Origin: an uncultured Alistipes sp.
GTDB taxonomy: Bacteria > Bacteroidota > Bacteroidia > Bacteroidales > Rikenellaceae
Length of the DNA stretch: 64,000 bases
NCBI GenBank assembly: GCA_938014215.1
Contig: CALLRW010000016.1
Span: 68,102 to 132,101 of the forward strand
Direction: 5' to 3'
In this document: positions 1-8,875 of the stretch, piece by piece
How positions within the stretch are numbered: the first letter of the stretch is position 1
Layout of the letters: each line of letters begins with the position of its first letter
Program-made: the position numbers and the translations under genes
The notes under the pieces: model-generated
Told to the model about the DNA's origin: nothing
Seen by the model: only the letters and a program-made list of their open reading frames with translations
The model's database searches: none

Positions 1-1647
1 GGCGAGGTGGTCGGCGACCTCAAGGGGCTGTACGATCCCGCGGCTTCGGTGCTGCGGATCGAGGGGCTCCGCGAGGGTGACTACCGGCTGCTGGTGCTGG
101 GCATCCGCGGCGACTGGACACAGGACCGGATGACGCTCCACGCCATCCGCCATATCGACGAGGAGTGGGTGAGCTTCCCGGACGATCTCGGGCAGCCGCT
201 CGTGGCCGAATACTTCTATTCGCAGAGCCCCTTTGCGGTGCAGACGCGGGTTTCGCCCGAGGGGGTGGTCACCTCCGAGGTGACGGGAACCGAGACCCTC
301 CAGGAGCGGATCATCGCGCGGGCCGACTTCGCCTTCACCTACGAGAATCCCTACGTCCGCACGGCGCGTCTGTCGACGCGGGCGACGCTCCGCGGGGCGC
401 GTTTCCACACGGGAATGACCGGTGGCGGCGCCTTCACGGGCTGCAGCGACGAACTCTTGCTGGAGACGGATCTCGAGGCGGTTCCGACCTACTGGTTCCT
501 GCCGATGACCGCGGAGACGACGCTCCGGGGCGAGATCGAGCTGGTGACGCGGACCTACCGGGGCGGTGAGGTGCGGCGGCTCTTCGACTTCGAGCTGGAG
601 CGGCTCGCCCCCAACCGCATCGGACGCATCACCACGCGGGTGGTCCATCCGGACAACCCTTCGGGGACGATGTTCCTCACGCAGCGGGCCTACGACGAGG
701 GCAACCACGGTCTGATCCTGCAGGACGGCGAGCCGAAGACGGTCTATACCGACCCTTCGCAGCGACGCTTCAACACGGCGGCTCCGCTTCAGTTCTCGGT
801 GACCGACCGGGGCGAACTGCACGCTCGCTTCTATTCGCCGCGGGCCCTTTCGGGGGTGCTGGTGCGGGCGCGAATTCCGTCGGTCGACGACGAATACCTC
901 GATCTGGCCTGGTTCGACAGCATCCCGCCCTTTGCCGACTTCTACGAGCAGCTGCCGCAGACGCTGCGTCCGACGGTGTGCCGTTCGGCATCGGGGCGCT
1001 GGGTCGACCTGCCGAAGATGGAGGCGGCGGACTTCGCAGGGATTGAGTTCGAGATCGAATCGGAGGATCCCTACTGGGCGAAACTGCGGAAGATCATCCA
1101 CGGGTGGACCATTGCCTTCAGCCTCTTCAACGGTGATCCCGACAAACCCGACGGCGGTCCCGTGGGCAACTGGATGGGTATCCGCCCGGTGCATTGCCGC
1201 GAGGCGGTGGCCTTCTTCCTGAACTTCACCTACATGATCGACATGCCCGAGCACGAGACGATCCTGCGCGAGAACCAGGACCGGCTCTACGGCAACGGCG
1301 GCGTCAACGACAAGGTGACTCCCGAACGGGTGCTGAGTCAGATGCGCCAGAGCCGCAACCTGAACGTCGGACTGGTCTACCCGGGCAACGGCGTCATCGG
1401 ACTGGGCGGCGGCTCCTCCTACGGAGTCTATCAGCAGGCGTGGCTGCAGCACTACTTCAACACCTATTCGTGCGAGATCATGTTCCACGAGCTGGGCCAC
1501 GTGATGGGCTACAACCACAGCAGTTCGTTCACTTACGGACCCTGGGCGCAGGAGCTGATGAACCACTTCTACGTCAACCATCTGAGCGAGATGCCGATCG
1601 ATTCGCCGACGTATCTCAACAGCAGTTCGAACCCGACCTTATATTGA
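1..1647 (+). CDS. putative metzincin-like zinc metalloprotease, 5' end cut by window edge
   Basis: The reading frame is open from the first base, so the gene very likely starts upstream; the GTG at 7 is only the first in-frame start-type codon. Near the C-terminus, about residues 494-504 counted from position 7, lies HELGHVMGYNH, an exact match to the metzincin zinc-binding consensus HExxHxxGxxH, with the general-base Glu in second place. Met518 shortly after could serve as the Met-turn. The preceding ~490 residues look beta-rich and do not match a family I recognise. The stop is only 7 bases before the next gene, so it probably belongs to the same operon as the three FimB/Mfa2-like lipoproteins. 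Processing of fimbrial precursors or of host proteins would both fit; this is inference. The motif is clear, the family is not. Confidence 0.7.
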   Translation, partial: GEVVGDLKGLYDPAASVLRIEGLREGDYRLLVLGIRGDWTQDRMTLHAIRHIDEEWVSFPDDLGQPLVAEYFYSQSPFAVQTRVSPEGVVTSEVTGTETLQERIIARADFAFTYENPYVRTARLSTRATLRGARFHTGMTGGGAFTGCSDELLLETDLEAVPTYWFLPMTAETTLRGEIELVTRTYRGGEVRRLFDFELERLAPNRIGRITTRVVHPDNPSGTMFLTQRAYDEGNHGLILQDGEPKTVYTDPSQRRFNTAAPLQFSVTDRGELHARFYSPRALSGVLVRARIPSVDDEYLDLAWFDSIPPFADFYEQLPQTLRPTVCRSASGRWVDLPKMEAADFAGIEFEIESEDPYWAKLRKIIHGWTIAFSLFNGDPDKPDGGPVGNWMGIRPVHCREAVAFFLNFTYMIDMPEHETILRENQDRLYGNGGVNDKVTPERVLSQMRQSRNLNVGLVYPGNGVIGLGGGSSYGVYQQAWLQHYFNTYSCEIMFHELGHVMGYNHSSSFTYGPWAQELMNHFYVNHLSEMPIDSPTYLNSSSNPTLY

Positions 1648-1654
1648 TTTCTTC

Positions 1655-3892
1655 ATGAAACGACGACATAATCTCTGCGCCGCGGTGTTTCTGTCGCTGC
1701 TCGCGGCGGCGTGTACGAACGACGAAGCGACGAACCGTCCCGCAGCCTCCGCGACCGTGCAGGTGCGCCTGCAGACGGCGGCCCCCGACGGTGAGCTTCC
1801 GCTCGGTGAAGCCGATTCCGAATCGGAGATCCGCACGGTGACGGCCTACCGCTTCGAGCAGGGGCTTCTGCGCGAGGTGATCGAGGGGCGTCCGGCCGCC
1901 GGCGAGGGGTGCTACACCTTCTCCTCGGCCGAACTGCGCGGCGAACTGCATCTGGCGGTGAATGCCGCCGGGATCGGGGCGCTGACGGCCCTCACTCCGG
2001 GGGAGTCGACCCTCGGGGAGTTGCTCGCCTGCGAGGCTTCGCTGGCGGAGATGACCGCCGACGGACTGACGATGACGGGCAGCCTGACGCTCGGAGCGCA
2101 GACTTCGGCCGTCGTGCCGGTGACCCTGCGGCGCAGCATGGCCCGCATCGACCTGCTGTCGCGCGATGCCGGGGTCGAGGTGCACGAGGTGACGATCCGC
2201 GACGTGGCCGACCGGGGTATGATCTGGAGTGCGGCTGTCGTGCAGACGCCCGCTTCGGCTTCGCGCGAGGCGTTTACCCGCAATTACGGCGAAGCTCCGC
2301 TTCGTGCCGCCCGCGAACGGCTGCTCTACCTCTGCGAACAGCAGGGCGGGGAGCTGGAGGTCGAGGTGGTGGCCCGCTTTGACGAGGGATGGCACCGCCT
2401 TCGGAGCCGCCTCCCGGCCACGATTGCCCGCAATACGGTCTACACGCTCGAGGTTTTCGGCCGCGGGGCCGATGCCAGTGTGACGGTGACGGCCGGGAGC
2501 TGGGACGAGGGGACCGGAGCCGAGTCGCAGCCTGTCGTACGGGGGCTGGTCGACCTCGATGCCTCGACGCTGCCCGACGACGTGCGCGTCAACGCCGCGT
2601 GCGACACCCTCTTCATCCCCCATACGCCCAGCGAACTGCGGGTGGTGCTGCGGGGCGAGGCGGGATCCGAGATGACGGTCGACGGCGTGGTGAGCGGCGT
2701 GAGCGTCACGCCGCAGAGGCTGACCCGCGGTCTGGAGCAGGTGGCGGCCGTCGAGGTGCGGAGCCCGCTGCGGGTCCCCGGCACGAAGAACGGCTACGTT
2801 GCGCTGAACCTTTCGCACGAAGGGGTCTCGACCGGACGCGTCGTGCTCCTTTTCGAGGCCAATCCCGTGCGGGTCGAGGGGCTGCTGACGCTCGATGACG
2901 AGGGGCTGTGCGACTTCGACCGCTACCTCGAGGGCGAGCTGGCCCGCATCACCCTCCCCGAGGGGATGCGCATCGGGCTGGAGTTCCCGGCCGACGAATC
3001 GCGCTGGATGGATCTCGTCCGCGACGGCGACAGCTGGCGGCTGCTCGGGGGCTGGAAACCCAACGACCCGAAGGCCGACGGCCGCCCGCAGGAGGGATAC
3101 CTCGTGGTGACCGATGCCGCGGAGGGTCATCCCGAACGCTACACGGTGCGGCGCCGCAACTGGGGGCTCCCGGTGGTGAAGATCGGCGGCGAGTGGTGGT
3201 GCAAGTACAACCTGCGGGGCGACGTGAAGCGCTTCGAGGATCAGGTTCCGGTATCGGCGGATCCGGCCGGGGACCGTGCGTTGGCCGACCATCTGGCCAC
3301 GTGCGACGACGGGGAGCTGCTGGCGCTGCTGGGCGACCAGTACCAGGCGAACAACCCCGTGGGGCTTCCGCTGCGCCACGACGGGACGGCCTTCTACCAC
3401 GAGGGAATGGTCTCCACGACGCAGAACTTCGGCACGCTCGACCGCGAGACGATGGCCCCCTACGGCTACCGCCTTCCCGACTACGATGCCTACGCCTTCT
3501 TCGCGCTCAACGAGAACCACAACATCGGCGGCGTGGGGGAGCGCACCTACCGCAATGCGGCCGGCGACGAGATCACGGTCCGCATTCAGGAGCGCACGGC
3601 CGAGTTCCTGGGCCATGCCTACGGGACGATCGCTATCTACGAGTTCCGCTCGGGCAACTCCACATGGGTGCTGGCCTCGCTGGGCCACCAGTGGAACACG
3701 ACGCCGGGCAACATCTCGCCGATGATGCTTCTGCTGGCCACCTGGGGCAACTCCTCGAAGACGTGGGTCATGGAGGGGTACGCCGCGGCCGACCGCCCGG
3801 GACAGAACTGGATCAAGTTCATGGCCCAGAATACGACCAAGACCCGCACGGTGCGCTGTGTGAAGAGTCCGGTCGAGTACATCTACGATTGA
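1655..3892 (+). CDS. FimB/Mfa2-like fimbrial lipoprotein with extra C-terminal domain
   Basis: 745 residues. The N-terminus is a lipoprotein signal peptide with lipobox LAAAC (Cys20), so the protein is probably lipid-anchored in the outer membrane. Residues about 30-290 carry features of the FimB/Mfa2 anchor or minor-pilin family: a conserved VTLRRSMARIDL segment, LYLCEQ, and the closing strand IARNTVYTLEVFG before SWDEG. A long C-terminal part (about 300-745) is shared with the third gene of the cluster, including NWGLPV, WWCKYN (Cys516) and an RGD tripeptide at 521-523 followed by RFEDQ. A tip or anchor role in a type V pilus-like structure is likely; which role cannot be told from sequence. 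It lies 7 bases after the protease gene and 56 bases before the next subunit. Confidence 0.75.
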   Translation: MKRRHNLCAAVFLSLLAAACTNDEATNRPAASATVQVRLQTAAPDGELPLGEADSESEIRTVTAYRFEQGLLREVIEGRPAAGEGCYTFSSAELRGELHLAVNAAGIGALTALTPGESTLGELLACEASLAEMTADGLTMTGSLTLGAQTSAVVPVTLRRSMARIDLLSRDAGVEVHEVTIRDVADRGMIWSAAVVQTPASASREAFTRNYGEAPLRAARERLLYLCEQQGGELEVEVVARFDEGWHRLRSRLPATIARNTVYTLEVFGRGADASVTVTAGSWDEGTGAESQPVVRGLVDLDASTLPDDVRVNAACDTLFIPHTPSELRVVLRGEAGSEMTVDGVVSGVSVTPQRLTRGLEQVAAVEVRSPLRVPGTKNGYVALNLSHEGVSTGRVVLLFEANPVRVEGLLTLDDEGLCDFDRYLEGELARITLPEGMRIGLEFPADESRWMDLVRDGDSWRLLGGWKPNDPKADGRPQEGYLVVTDAAEGHPERYTVRRRNWGLPVVKIGGEWWCKYNLRGDVKRFEDQVPVSADPAGDRALADHLATCDDGELLALLGDQYQANNPVGLPLRHDGTAFYHEGMVSTTQNFGTLDRETMAPYGYRLPDYDAYAFFALNENHNIGGVGERTYRNAAGDEITVRIQERTAEFLGHAYGTIAIYEFRSGNSTWVLASLGHQWNTTPGNISPMMLLLATWGNSSKTWVMEGYAAADRPGQNWIKFMAQNTTKTRTVRCVKSPVEYIYD

Positions 3893-3948
3893 GACATACC
3901 TATAAAGACAGATAAGAATTTCAGAAAACCAATCAAGAAAAAGAAGCA

Positions 3949-4851
3949 ATGAAAACGAACAACATGACGATGATGGCAAAGATGGCGGCCATGGCCGCGA
4001 TGATGGCACTGGGGCTGAGCGCCTGCTCCGAGCAGAACGAGACGGTGCACCCGTCCGTAACGGAGGCTCCGGTGGTGCGGACGCGACTGGCGGCCTACGA
4101 CGGTGTGGGCCAGGCGCTCGAGGGTGAGAACGACGTACGCGATCTGCGTGGAGTGCTCTTCGTGGGCGGTGAGCTGAAGAAGATCTACGAGGCTCCGACG
4201 TCGGTTGGCGGCGGTTACGGCATCCAGCTCGACCGTCACGAGGGTACGCTCTACGTGGTGGCCAACACCGCGGGACTGATCGATCTGAACGCGCTCCAGG
4301 AGCGTGCCATCAGCGAGAGCGACTGGCAGAAGCTCACGATCGGCATGGAGGCCTCGGCTCCGGCCCGCTTCTTCTCGGGCAGCGTCCGCCTCGACGGTAT
4401 GGAGAATACGCAGACCGAGCTTCCGGTGACGCTTCGCCGTGGTGTGGCGCGTTTCGACCTGCAGATCCGCACGGCCGGCGTGACCAAGGTGCGCAGCATC
4501 AAGCTGAAGAACGTTGCCCAGTCGGCCTACCTCTTCCCGGTCGAGGGTGAGCTCTCGCCGGCGGATGTCGAGCGGAGCGAGGTATCGGCCGTGATCACCG
4601 ATCCGCTGACCCAGGATACGCCGGCCGTGCTCTACCTCTACGAGCAGCAGAACGACGGTCTGACGGTGGAGGTTGAGGCCGAGATCGACGGTCAGGTGAA
4701 GACCCTCACGAAGAGCCTCTCGACCGACATCGAGCGCAATAAGATCTACACGCTGACGGTGCGCAAGGATGTGATCGACGTCCGTCTCGACGTCTCGTTC
4801 GACGAGTGGGAAGAGGGTGGCGACACGGAGCTCACGCCGCTGCGCCGCTAA
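3949..4851 (+). CDS. FimB/Mfa2-like fimbrial lipoprotein, short form
   Basis: 300 residues with a lipoprotein signal peptide (LGLSAC, Cys26). It aligns by eye with the N-terminal ~290 residues of both flanking genes: VTLRRGVARFDLQI, LYLYEQQ, and IERNKIYTLTVRKD ahead of a DEWEEG end. It then stops, lacking the C-terminal domain of its neighbours. This is the length expected of a FimB/Mfa2-family anchor or small subunit. The AT-rich 56-base leader before it may carry its own start signals, but I see no clear -7 box. Its codon use is more uniform, with many GGT and CGT codons, than in the flanking genes, which suggests it is the best-expressed member. The exact role (stalk, anchor or adaptor) is inferred from family only. 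Confidence 0.75.
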   Translation: MKTNNMTMMAKMAAMAAMMALGLSACSEQNETVHPSVTEAPVVRTRLAAYDGVGQALEGENDVRDLRGVLFVGGELKKIYEAPTSVGGGYGIQLDRHEGTLYVVANTAGLIDLNALQERAISESDWQKLTIGMEASAPARFFSGSVRLDGMENTQTELPVTLRRGVARFDLQIRTAGVTKVRSIKLKNVAQSAYLFPVEGELSPADVERSEVSAVITDPLTQDTPAVLYLYEQQNDGLTVEVEAEIDGQVKTLTKSLSTDIERNKIYTLTVRKDVIDVRLDVSFDEWEEGGDTELTPLRR

Positions 4852-4893
4852 ACGACCCGTGTACGGATCACAACCCGAGAAATCGCACTTCGC

Positions 4894-7194
4894 ATGAGAA
4901 CGTGGATCGATAACCTGACGAAGCGCCTGTCGTCCTTGTGGCTGGTGCTGCCGGTGCTGCTGGCCTCGTGTTCGGAGCAACCCGAATCGCTTTCGGGAGC
5001 TCCGGCCGCGGGGGCGGCGGTGCAGATTGCGGCGGCCCCCTTCGCCGGGACCGACGGTGCGGAGACCCCGGCGGCGGATGCCCTCCGGCAGGTCGATGGC
5101 TACCTCTTCGAGCAGGGACGCCTGACGAAGGTCTACGCGTCGCTGCCGCTCGACGCAGGGGGCTGCCGGCTGCAGCTCGAGCGGCTCTCCGGACGGCTCT
5201 ACGTCGTGGCCGACGCCCGTCCGGAGGTGGCCTCCGGGGAGCCGGCGTTGGGACTTGCCGAATCGGAGTGGCTCGAGGCGACGGTCGGCGGGGAGGAGTC
5301 CGTCGTGGCGGACTTTGCCTCGGGCGTGGTCGACCTGGACCGCGTGGTGGCCGGCACGGCCTCGGTGCCGCTGACGTTGCGCCACGGCGTGGCACGCCTC
5401 GACCTGCGGCTGCGGGTGGCAGGCACGGTCGAGGTCGGGTCGCTGACGCTGCTCGATGCCGCCTCGGCGGGCTATCTGCTGCCGCGTGACGGCGGCCCGG
5501 CCACACCGGGCGGAACCCCGCAGGTGGATCGAACGGTGGAGGCGGCATGGCCCGTGAGTGAGGATACGCCGGGCGTGGCCTACCTCTACGAACAGACCGG
5601 GGTCGGCGTGCGCGTGCGGCTGGAGGTGGAGATCGACGGCCGCAGCTCGACGCTCGAGGGGACGCTTCCTGAGCCGATCGAGCGTAACCATGTCTATACG
5701 GTGACCGTGCGCAAGGATGTTTCGGATGCCGAGGCGCAGCTCGTTGTCGAGGCGTGGGGCGACGGCGGGGAGAGCGATCTCCAGCCCGATTTCGATGCCG
5801 TGCTGCGGGTCGATGCCGCCCGTTCGGAGATCCCCTCCGACGTGCGGATCGTCGAGGACGCCACGGCTCTCGAACTGCCCTACACGGCCACGGAGATCCT
5901 CCTCACGGTGGCGTGCGACAGCCAGCTGGAGGTGCTTCCGCTGACGGAGTTCCCGCTGACGGTTGAGGAGGTTTCGACGGGCACGGGCCTCGACGATATG
6001 AACCGTTTCCGGATCCGCAAGTCGCTCTTCGCCCCGAACCGCCCGGCCGAGGAGGTGGCCGTGCGCTTCCGCCGCAAGGGGCTCGAGCAGGTCTATCCCG
6101 AGGATCGGATCGTGCTTCGCCTGGCGGCCAATCCGACGCGCATCGAGGGCGGGCTCGATTTCGACAACGCGGCCTATACGGTCGACTTCGCCCGCTACGT
6201 TGACAACGAGTTGGGACGCTTCGTGCTGCCGGCGGAGAAGCAGCTGACCGTGGAGTTCGACGGTGAGGATCCGTGGGTCCGCATCGGCGAGGCGTCCGAC
6301 GATCCGAATACCCGCCGGGTGGTGGGGGGCTGGCGCCCGAACGACCGCACGGCTGACGGACGCCGGCAGGCGGCCCGCCTGGTGGTGAGCAACCGCGCGG
6401 ACGGTTCGCAGCGCGAGGAGTACACGATCGTCCGCCGCAACTGGGGGCTTCCGGTGACGTGGTTCCACGGCGTGTGGTGGTGCAAGTACAACGCGCGGGG
6501 CGATTCGCGCCGCTTCGAGGATCAGATCCTCTCGTCGGCCGATCCGGCCGTCGAGGCGGGCAAGAGCCTCTACGACTACCTGGCGAGCTGTTCGCCGGAG
6601 GCCTACCGCGACCTCTGGGAGTGGGCCTATCAGGGCGACAGTGGCAAGGGGCTGCGCGTGGTCGAACAGGATGGCAAGGCGGTGCTCGAGGGGTTCACGA
6701 CGGACGTCTCGGCGCACATCAACAAGCTGCCGCCCGACGCCCTGTCGCCCGACGGCTACGAACTGCCCTCGATGGAGGTCTACAACCGCGTCTTCGACGC
6801 TACGGACTACGTCTGGATGATGTGGGGCGGGACGCACACGCTCCGCGTGCCGTGGGAGGGCCATTCGACCGTCAAGCGCAGCCAGCAGCGGCGCAGCGAC
6901 GTCACGGTGGGGTCGCTCACGCTCAACGAACTGCTCAGCGTGCGGATGTGGAGCCCCGACTTCCCCGACGACGAGGGGATCACCTGGTACGGACCCGCCG
7001 CACAGTGGAACGCCGACGGCATCCGCCACTCGAACCACTACAACAACATCCTCTTCGGCGTCTACTCGCCCGAGGGTTCGGGCTGGTACATCAACGGCGG
7101 TATGACGAACCTCCACCTCTCCAAGAACGGAGCCGGGACGAAGGATACCCGAATTCTGCGCTTCCGGAAGAGCGACGTCGAGTTCACCTACTGA
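4894..7194 (+). CDS. FimB/Mfa2-like fimbrial lipoprotein with extra C-terminal domain, paralogue of the gene at 1655
   Basis: 766 residues. Lipoprotein signal with lipobox LLASC (Cys26). The N-terminal FimB/Mfa2-like module (about 30-290) shows VPLTLRHGVARLDLRL, YLYEQ and IERNHVYTVTVRKD. The C-terminal module shares NWGLPV, WWCKYN and RGD (535-537) with the gene at 1655, then diverges strongly: GYELPSMEVYNRVF is followed by an aromatic-rich stretch and a final FRKSDVEF. The conserved start and divergent end of the C-terminal module fit a binding domain under diversifying pressure. It is the last gene of the cluster; a strong hairpin follows at 7231-7267. Confidence 0.75.
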   Translation: MRTWIDNLTKRLSSLWLVLPVLLASCSEQPESLSGAPAAGAAVQIAAAPFAGTDGAETPAADALRQVDGYLFEQGRLTKVYASLPLDAGGCRLQLERLSGRLYVVADARPEVASGEPALGLAESEWLEATVGGEESVVADFASGVVDLDRVVAGTASVPLTLRHGVARLDLRLRVAGTVEVGSLTLLDAASAGYLLPRDGGPATPGGTPQVDRTVEAAWPVSEDTPGVAYLYEQTGVGVRVRLEVEIDGRSSTLEGTLPEPIERNHVYTVTVRKDVSDAEAQLVVEAWGDGGESDLQPDFDAVLRVDAARSEIPSDVRIVEDATALELPYTATEILLTVACDSQLEVLPLTEFPLTVEEVSTGTGLDDMNRFRIRKSLFAPNRPAEEVAVRFRRKGLEQVYPEDRIVLRLAANPTRIEGGLDFDNAAYTVDFARYVDNELGRFVLPAEKQLTVEFDGEDPWVRIGEASDDPNTRRVVGGWRPNDRTADGRRQAARLVVSNRADGSQREEYTIVRRNWGLPVTWFHGVWWCKYNARGDSRRFEDQILSSADPAVEAGKSLYDYLASCSPEAYRDLWEWAYQGDSGKGLRVVEQDGKAVLEGFTTDVSAHINKLPPDALSPDGYELPSMEVYNRVFDATDYVWMMWGGTHTLRVPWEGHSTVKRSQQRRSDVTVGSLTLNELLSVRMWSPDFPDDEGITWYGPAAQWNADGIRHSNHYNNILFGVYSPEGSGWYINGGMTNLHLSKNGAGTKDTRILRFRKSDVEFTY

Positions 7195-7230
7195 TCGGCC
7201 GGCCGGAGCCGCCTTTCCGGTTTTTAAAAA

Positions 7231-7267
7231 AATCACCCCTGTCACGCGAATCGTGGCGGGGGTGATT
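7231..7267. terminator. strong hairpin after fimbrial operon
   Basis: A 16-bp stem (7231-7246 with 7252-7267, two G-T pairs) closes a 5-base loop. The + strand tail is CCGTTTTGG; on the - strand a run of seven T follows. It sits between the fimbrial operon and the V-ATPase promoter and probably insulates them. Confidence 0.7.
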
Positions 7268-7361
7268 CCGTTTTGGGGAGCGGTCTGCCCCGTTTGTGTG
7301 CGAAATTCGCCAAAAGCGGATAAATTGTCGGAGGCGGCTGCGGTTTATTCGTAATCTTTTA

Positions 7362-7369
7362 TATATTTG
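7362..7369 (+). promoter_or_regulatory. -7 promoter box of V-ATPase operon
   Basis: TATATTTG matches the Bacteroidota -7 consensus TAnnTTTG and lies about 40 bases before the subunit E start. No convincing -33 TTTG is seen at the usual spacing. Confidence 0.55.
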
Positions 7370-7410
7370 TAGGCGAAAATGAAAAACAATAATCAAAACT
7401 CAATCATACT

Positions 7411-8025
7411 ATGGAAAACAAACTGCAAGAGTTGACCCGCAAACTCTACGACGAGGGGTTGGAGAAAGGTCGCGCCGAGGCCGACAAACTGGTCTCCGAA
7501 GCCAAGGAGGAGGCTCGGAAGATCGTGGCCGAGGCCGAAGCCCGGGCTGCGGAGATCGTGCGCAAGGCCGAGACCAAGGCCGAGGATGTGGAGAAAAACA
7601 CCCTGACGGAGATCTCGCTGGCCGGCAAACAGGCCGTCTCGAAGATCAAGTCGGAGATCGCCTCGATGATCGTCGCCCGGTCGACCGGCGAGGGGGTGAA
7701 GGCCGCAGCGCTGGATCCGAAGTTCCTCGAGGAGATGCTCGTCTCGGTGGCCCGCAACTGGAACGGCAGCGATTCGGGCAAGGTCTCTCTGCAGGCCCTT
7801 CTTCCCGAGGCGGAGCGTGCGAAGCTTGATGCCGCCTTCGCCGGCAGCGCCAAGGCACTGCTCGATGCCGGAGTCGAGGTGGGCTGGTCCCAGGAGGTGA
7901 AGTCGGGCTTCAAGGTGGGCCCCAAGCAGGGCGGCTACTACATCTCGTTCACGGATGCCGATCTGGAGGCGCTGCTGGGCGAATACCTCCGCGAGAAGGT
8001 TTACCAATTGTTGTTCAAGGCTTAG
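7411..8025 (+). CDS. ntpE: V-type ATP synthase subunit E
   Basis: 204 residues. The N-terminal ~90 residues are a charged, Ala/Glu/Lys-rich helix (GRAEADKLVSEAKEEARK and similar), typical of the peripheral-stalk E subunit, followed by a compact C-terminal domain. E links the catalytic A3B3 head to the membrane subunit I. It is the first gene of a seven-gene operon with short gaps or overlaps throughout. A canonical G (NtpF/H) stalk partner is not visible in the operon. Confidence 0.9.
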   Translation: MENKLQELTRKLYDEGLEKGRAEADKLVSEAKEEARKIVAEAEARAAEIVRKAETKAEDVEKNTLTEISLAGKQAVSKIKSEIASMIVARSTGEGVKAAALDPKFLEEMLVSVARNWNGSDSGKVSLQALLPEAERAKLDAAFAGSAKALLDAGVEVGWSQEVKSGFKVGPKQGGYYISFTDADLEALLGEYLREKVYQLLFKA

Positions 8026-8029
8026 AGGC

Positions 8030-8866
8030 ATGTTTGCAAAGCAATATTATAGTCTGGTAGCCTCGCTGAGGGAGTACTCGCTCGATGCCGACACGAAGGG
8101 TTTCGACGCCCGCGCGATCATCGACGAGATTCTCGAAGGGGTCTCCCGGCGCGATGCCCGGACGGTCCGCCTGCTCTACGGCTACTACGACTGCGAGAAT
8201 CTGGCGGCCCTGCGCAGCGGACGCGCGGCGCACAACCCGCTGGGCAACTTCACCCGCGAGGAGCTCGCCGACGAACTGAAGAGTCCGCAGCGGCTTCCCG
8301 AGGCATTGGCACGCGTGGTGCGGGCCTATGCCGATCCCGAGGGGGAGGATGCCGAGACGGTCGATACGGCGCATCGATTCGAAAAGGAGCTTTTCGGAGC
8401 CTACTACGGGCTCTGCGAGGGCTCCTCGAACCGTTTCATGCGCGCCTGGTCAGGCTTCGACCGCACGCTGCGCAACGTCACGGCTGCGGTGGCGGCCCGC
8501 GCGACGGGTCGTTCGATCGAGGAGACGGTGGTCGGCGGCGGCGACGTGGTCGAACAGCTGCAGCGCAGTTCGGCGGCCGACTTCGGCCTGCGCGGCGAGC
8601 TGCCCTGGATCGACGCGGTGATCGCGGCGATGAACGATGAGACGAACCTCCTGGAGAAGGAGCGCAAGCTGGATCAGATCCGCTGGACGGAGGCCTCGGA
8701 GCTGGCCACGTTCGACTACTTCACGATCGACGCCATCCTCTCCTACCTGGTGCGGGTCAATATCGTGGCCCGCTGGACGCGCCTCGACGCCGCCCGCGGC
8801 CGCGAGATGTTCGCCCGTCTGATGGCGGAGCTGGACGGCCGTGAACTGATTGAAAATAAACAATAA
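8030..8866 (+). CDS. DUF2764 family protein, V-ATPase operon subunit
   Basis: 278 residues starting MFAKQYYSLVASLREY at 8030, four bases after the E stop; the frame is open further upstream but that part overlaps subunit E. The protein is mostly helical and acidic. DUF2764 proteins sit at this place in Bacteroidota V-ATPase operons, where subunit C would be expected. The likely job is that of the C (d-type) subunit joining the central stalk to the rotor ring, an inference from position and helical content. No other C candidate is in the operon. Confidence 0.85.
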   Translation: MFAKQYYSLVASLREYSLDADTKGFDARAIIDEILEGVSRRDARTVRLLYGYYDCENLAALRSGRAAHNPLGNFTREELADELKSPQRLPEALARVVRAYADPEGEDAETVDTAHRFEKELFGAYYGLCEGSSNRFMRAWSGFDRTLRNVTAAVAARATGRSIEETVVGGGDVVEQLQRSSAADFGLRGELPWIDAVIAAMNDETNLLEKERKLDQIRWTEASELATFDYFTIDAILSYLVRVNIVARWTRLDAARGREMFARLMAELDGRELIENKQ

Positions 8867-8875
8867 AAAGATACG

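Noticed and set aside
3883..7245. 1120-codon ORF on the - strand
   Set aside because: Antisense to the two downstream fimbrial lipoproteins.
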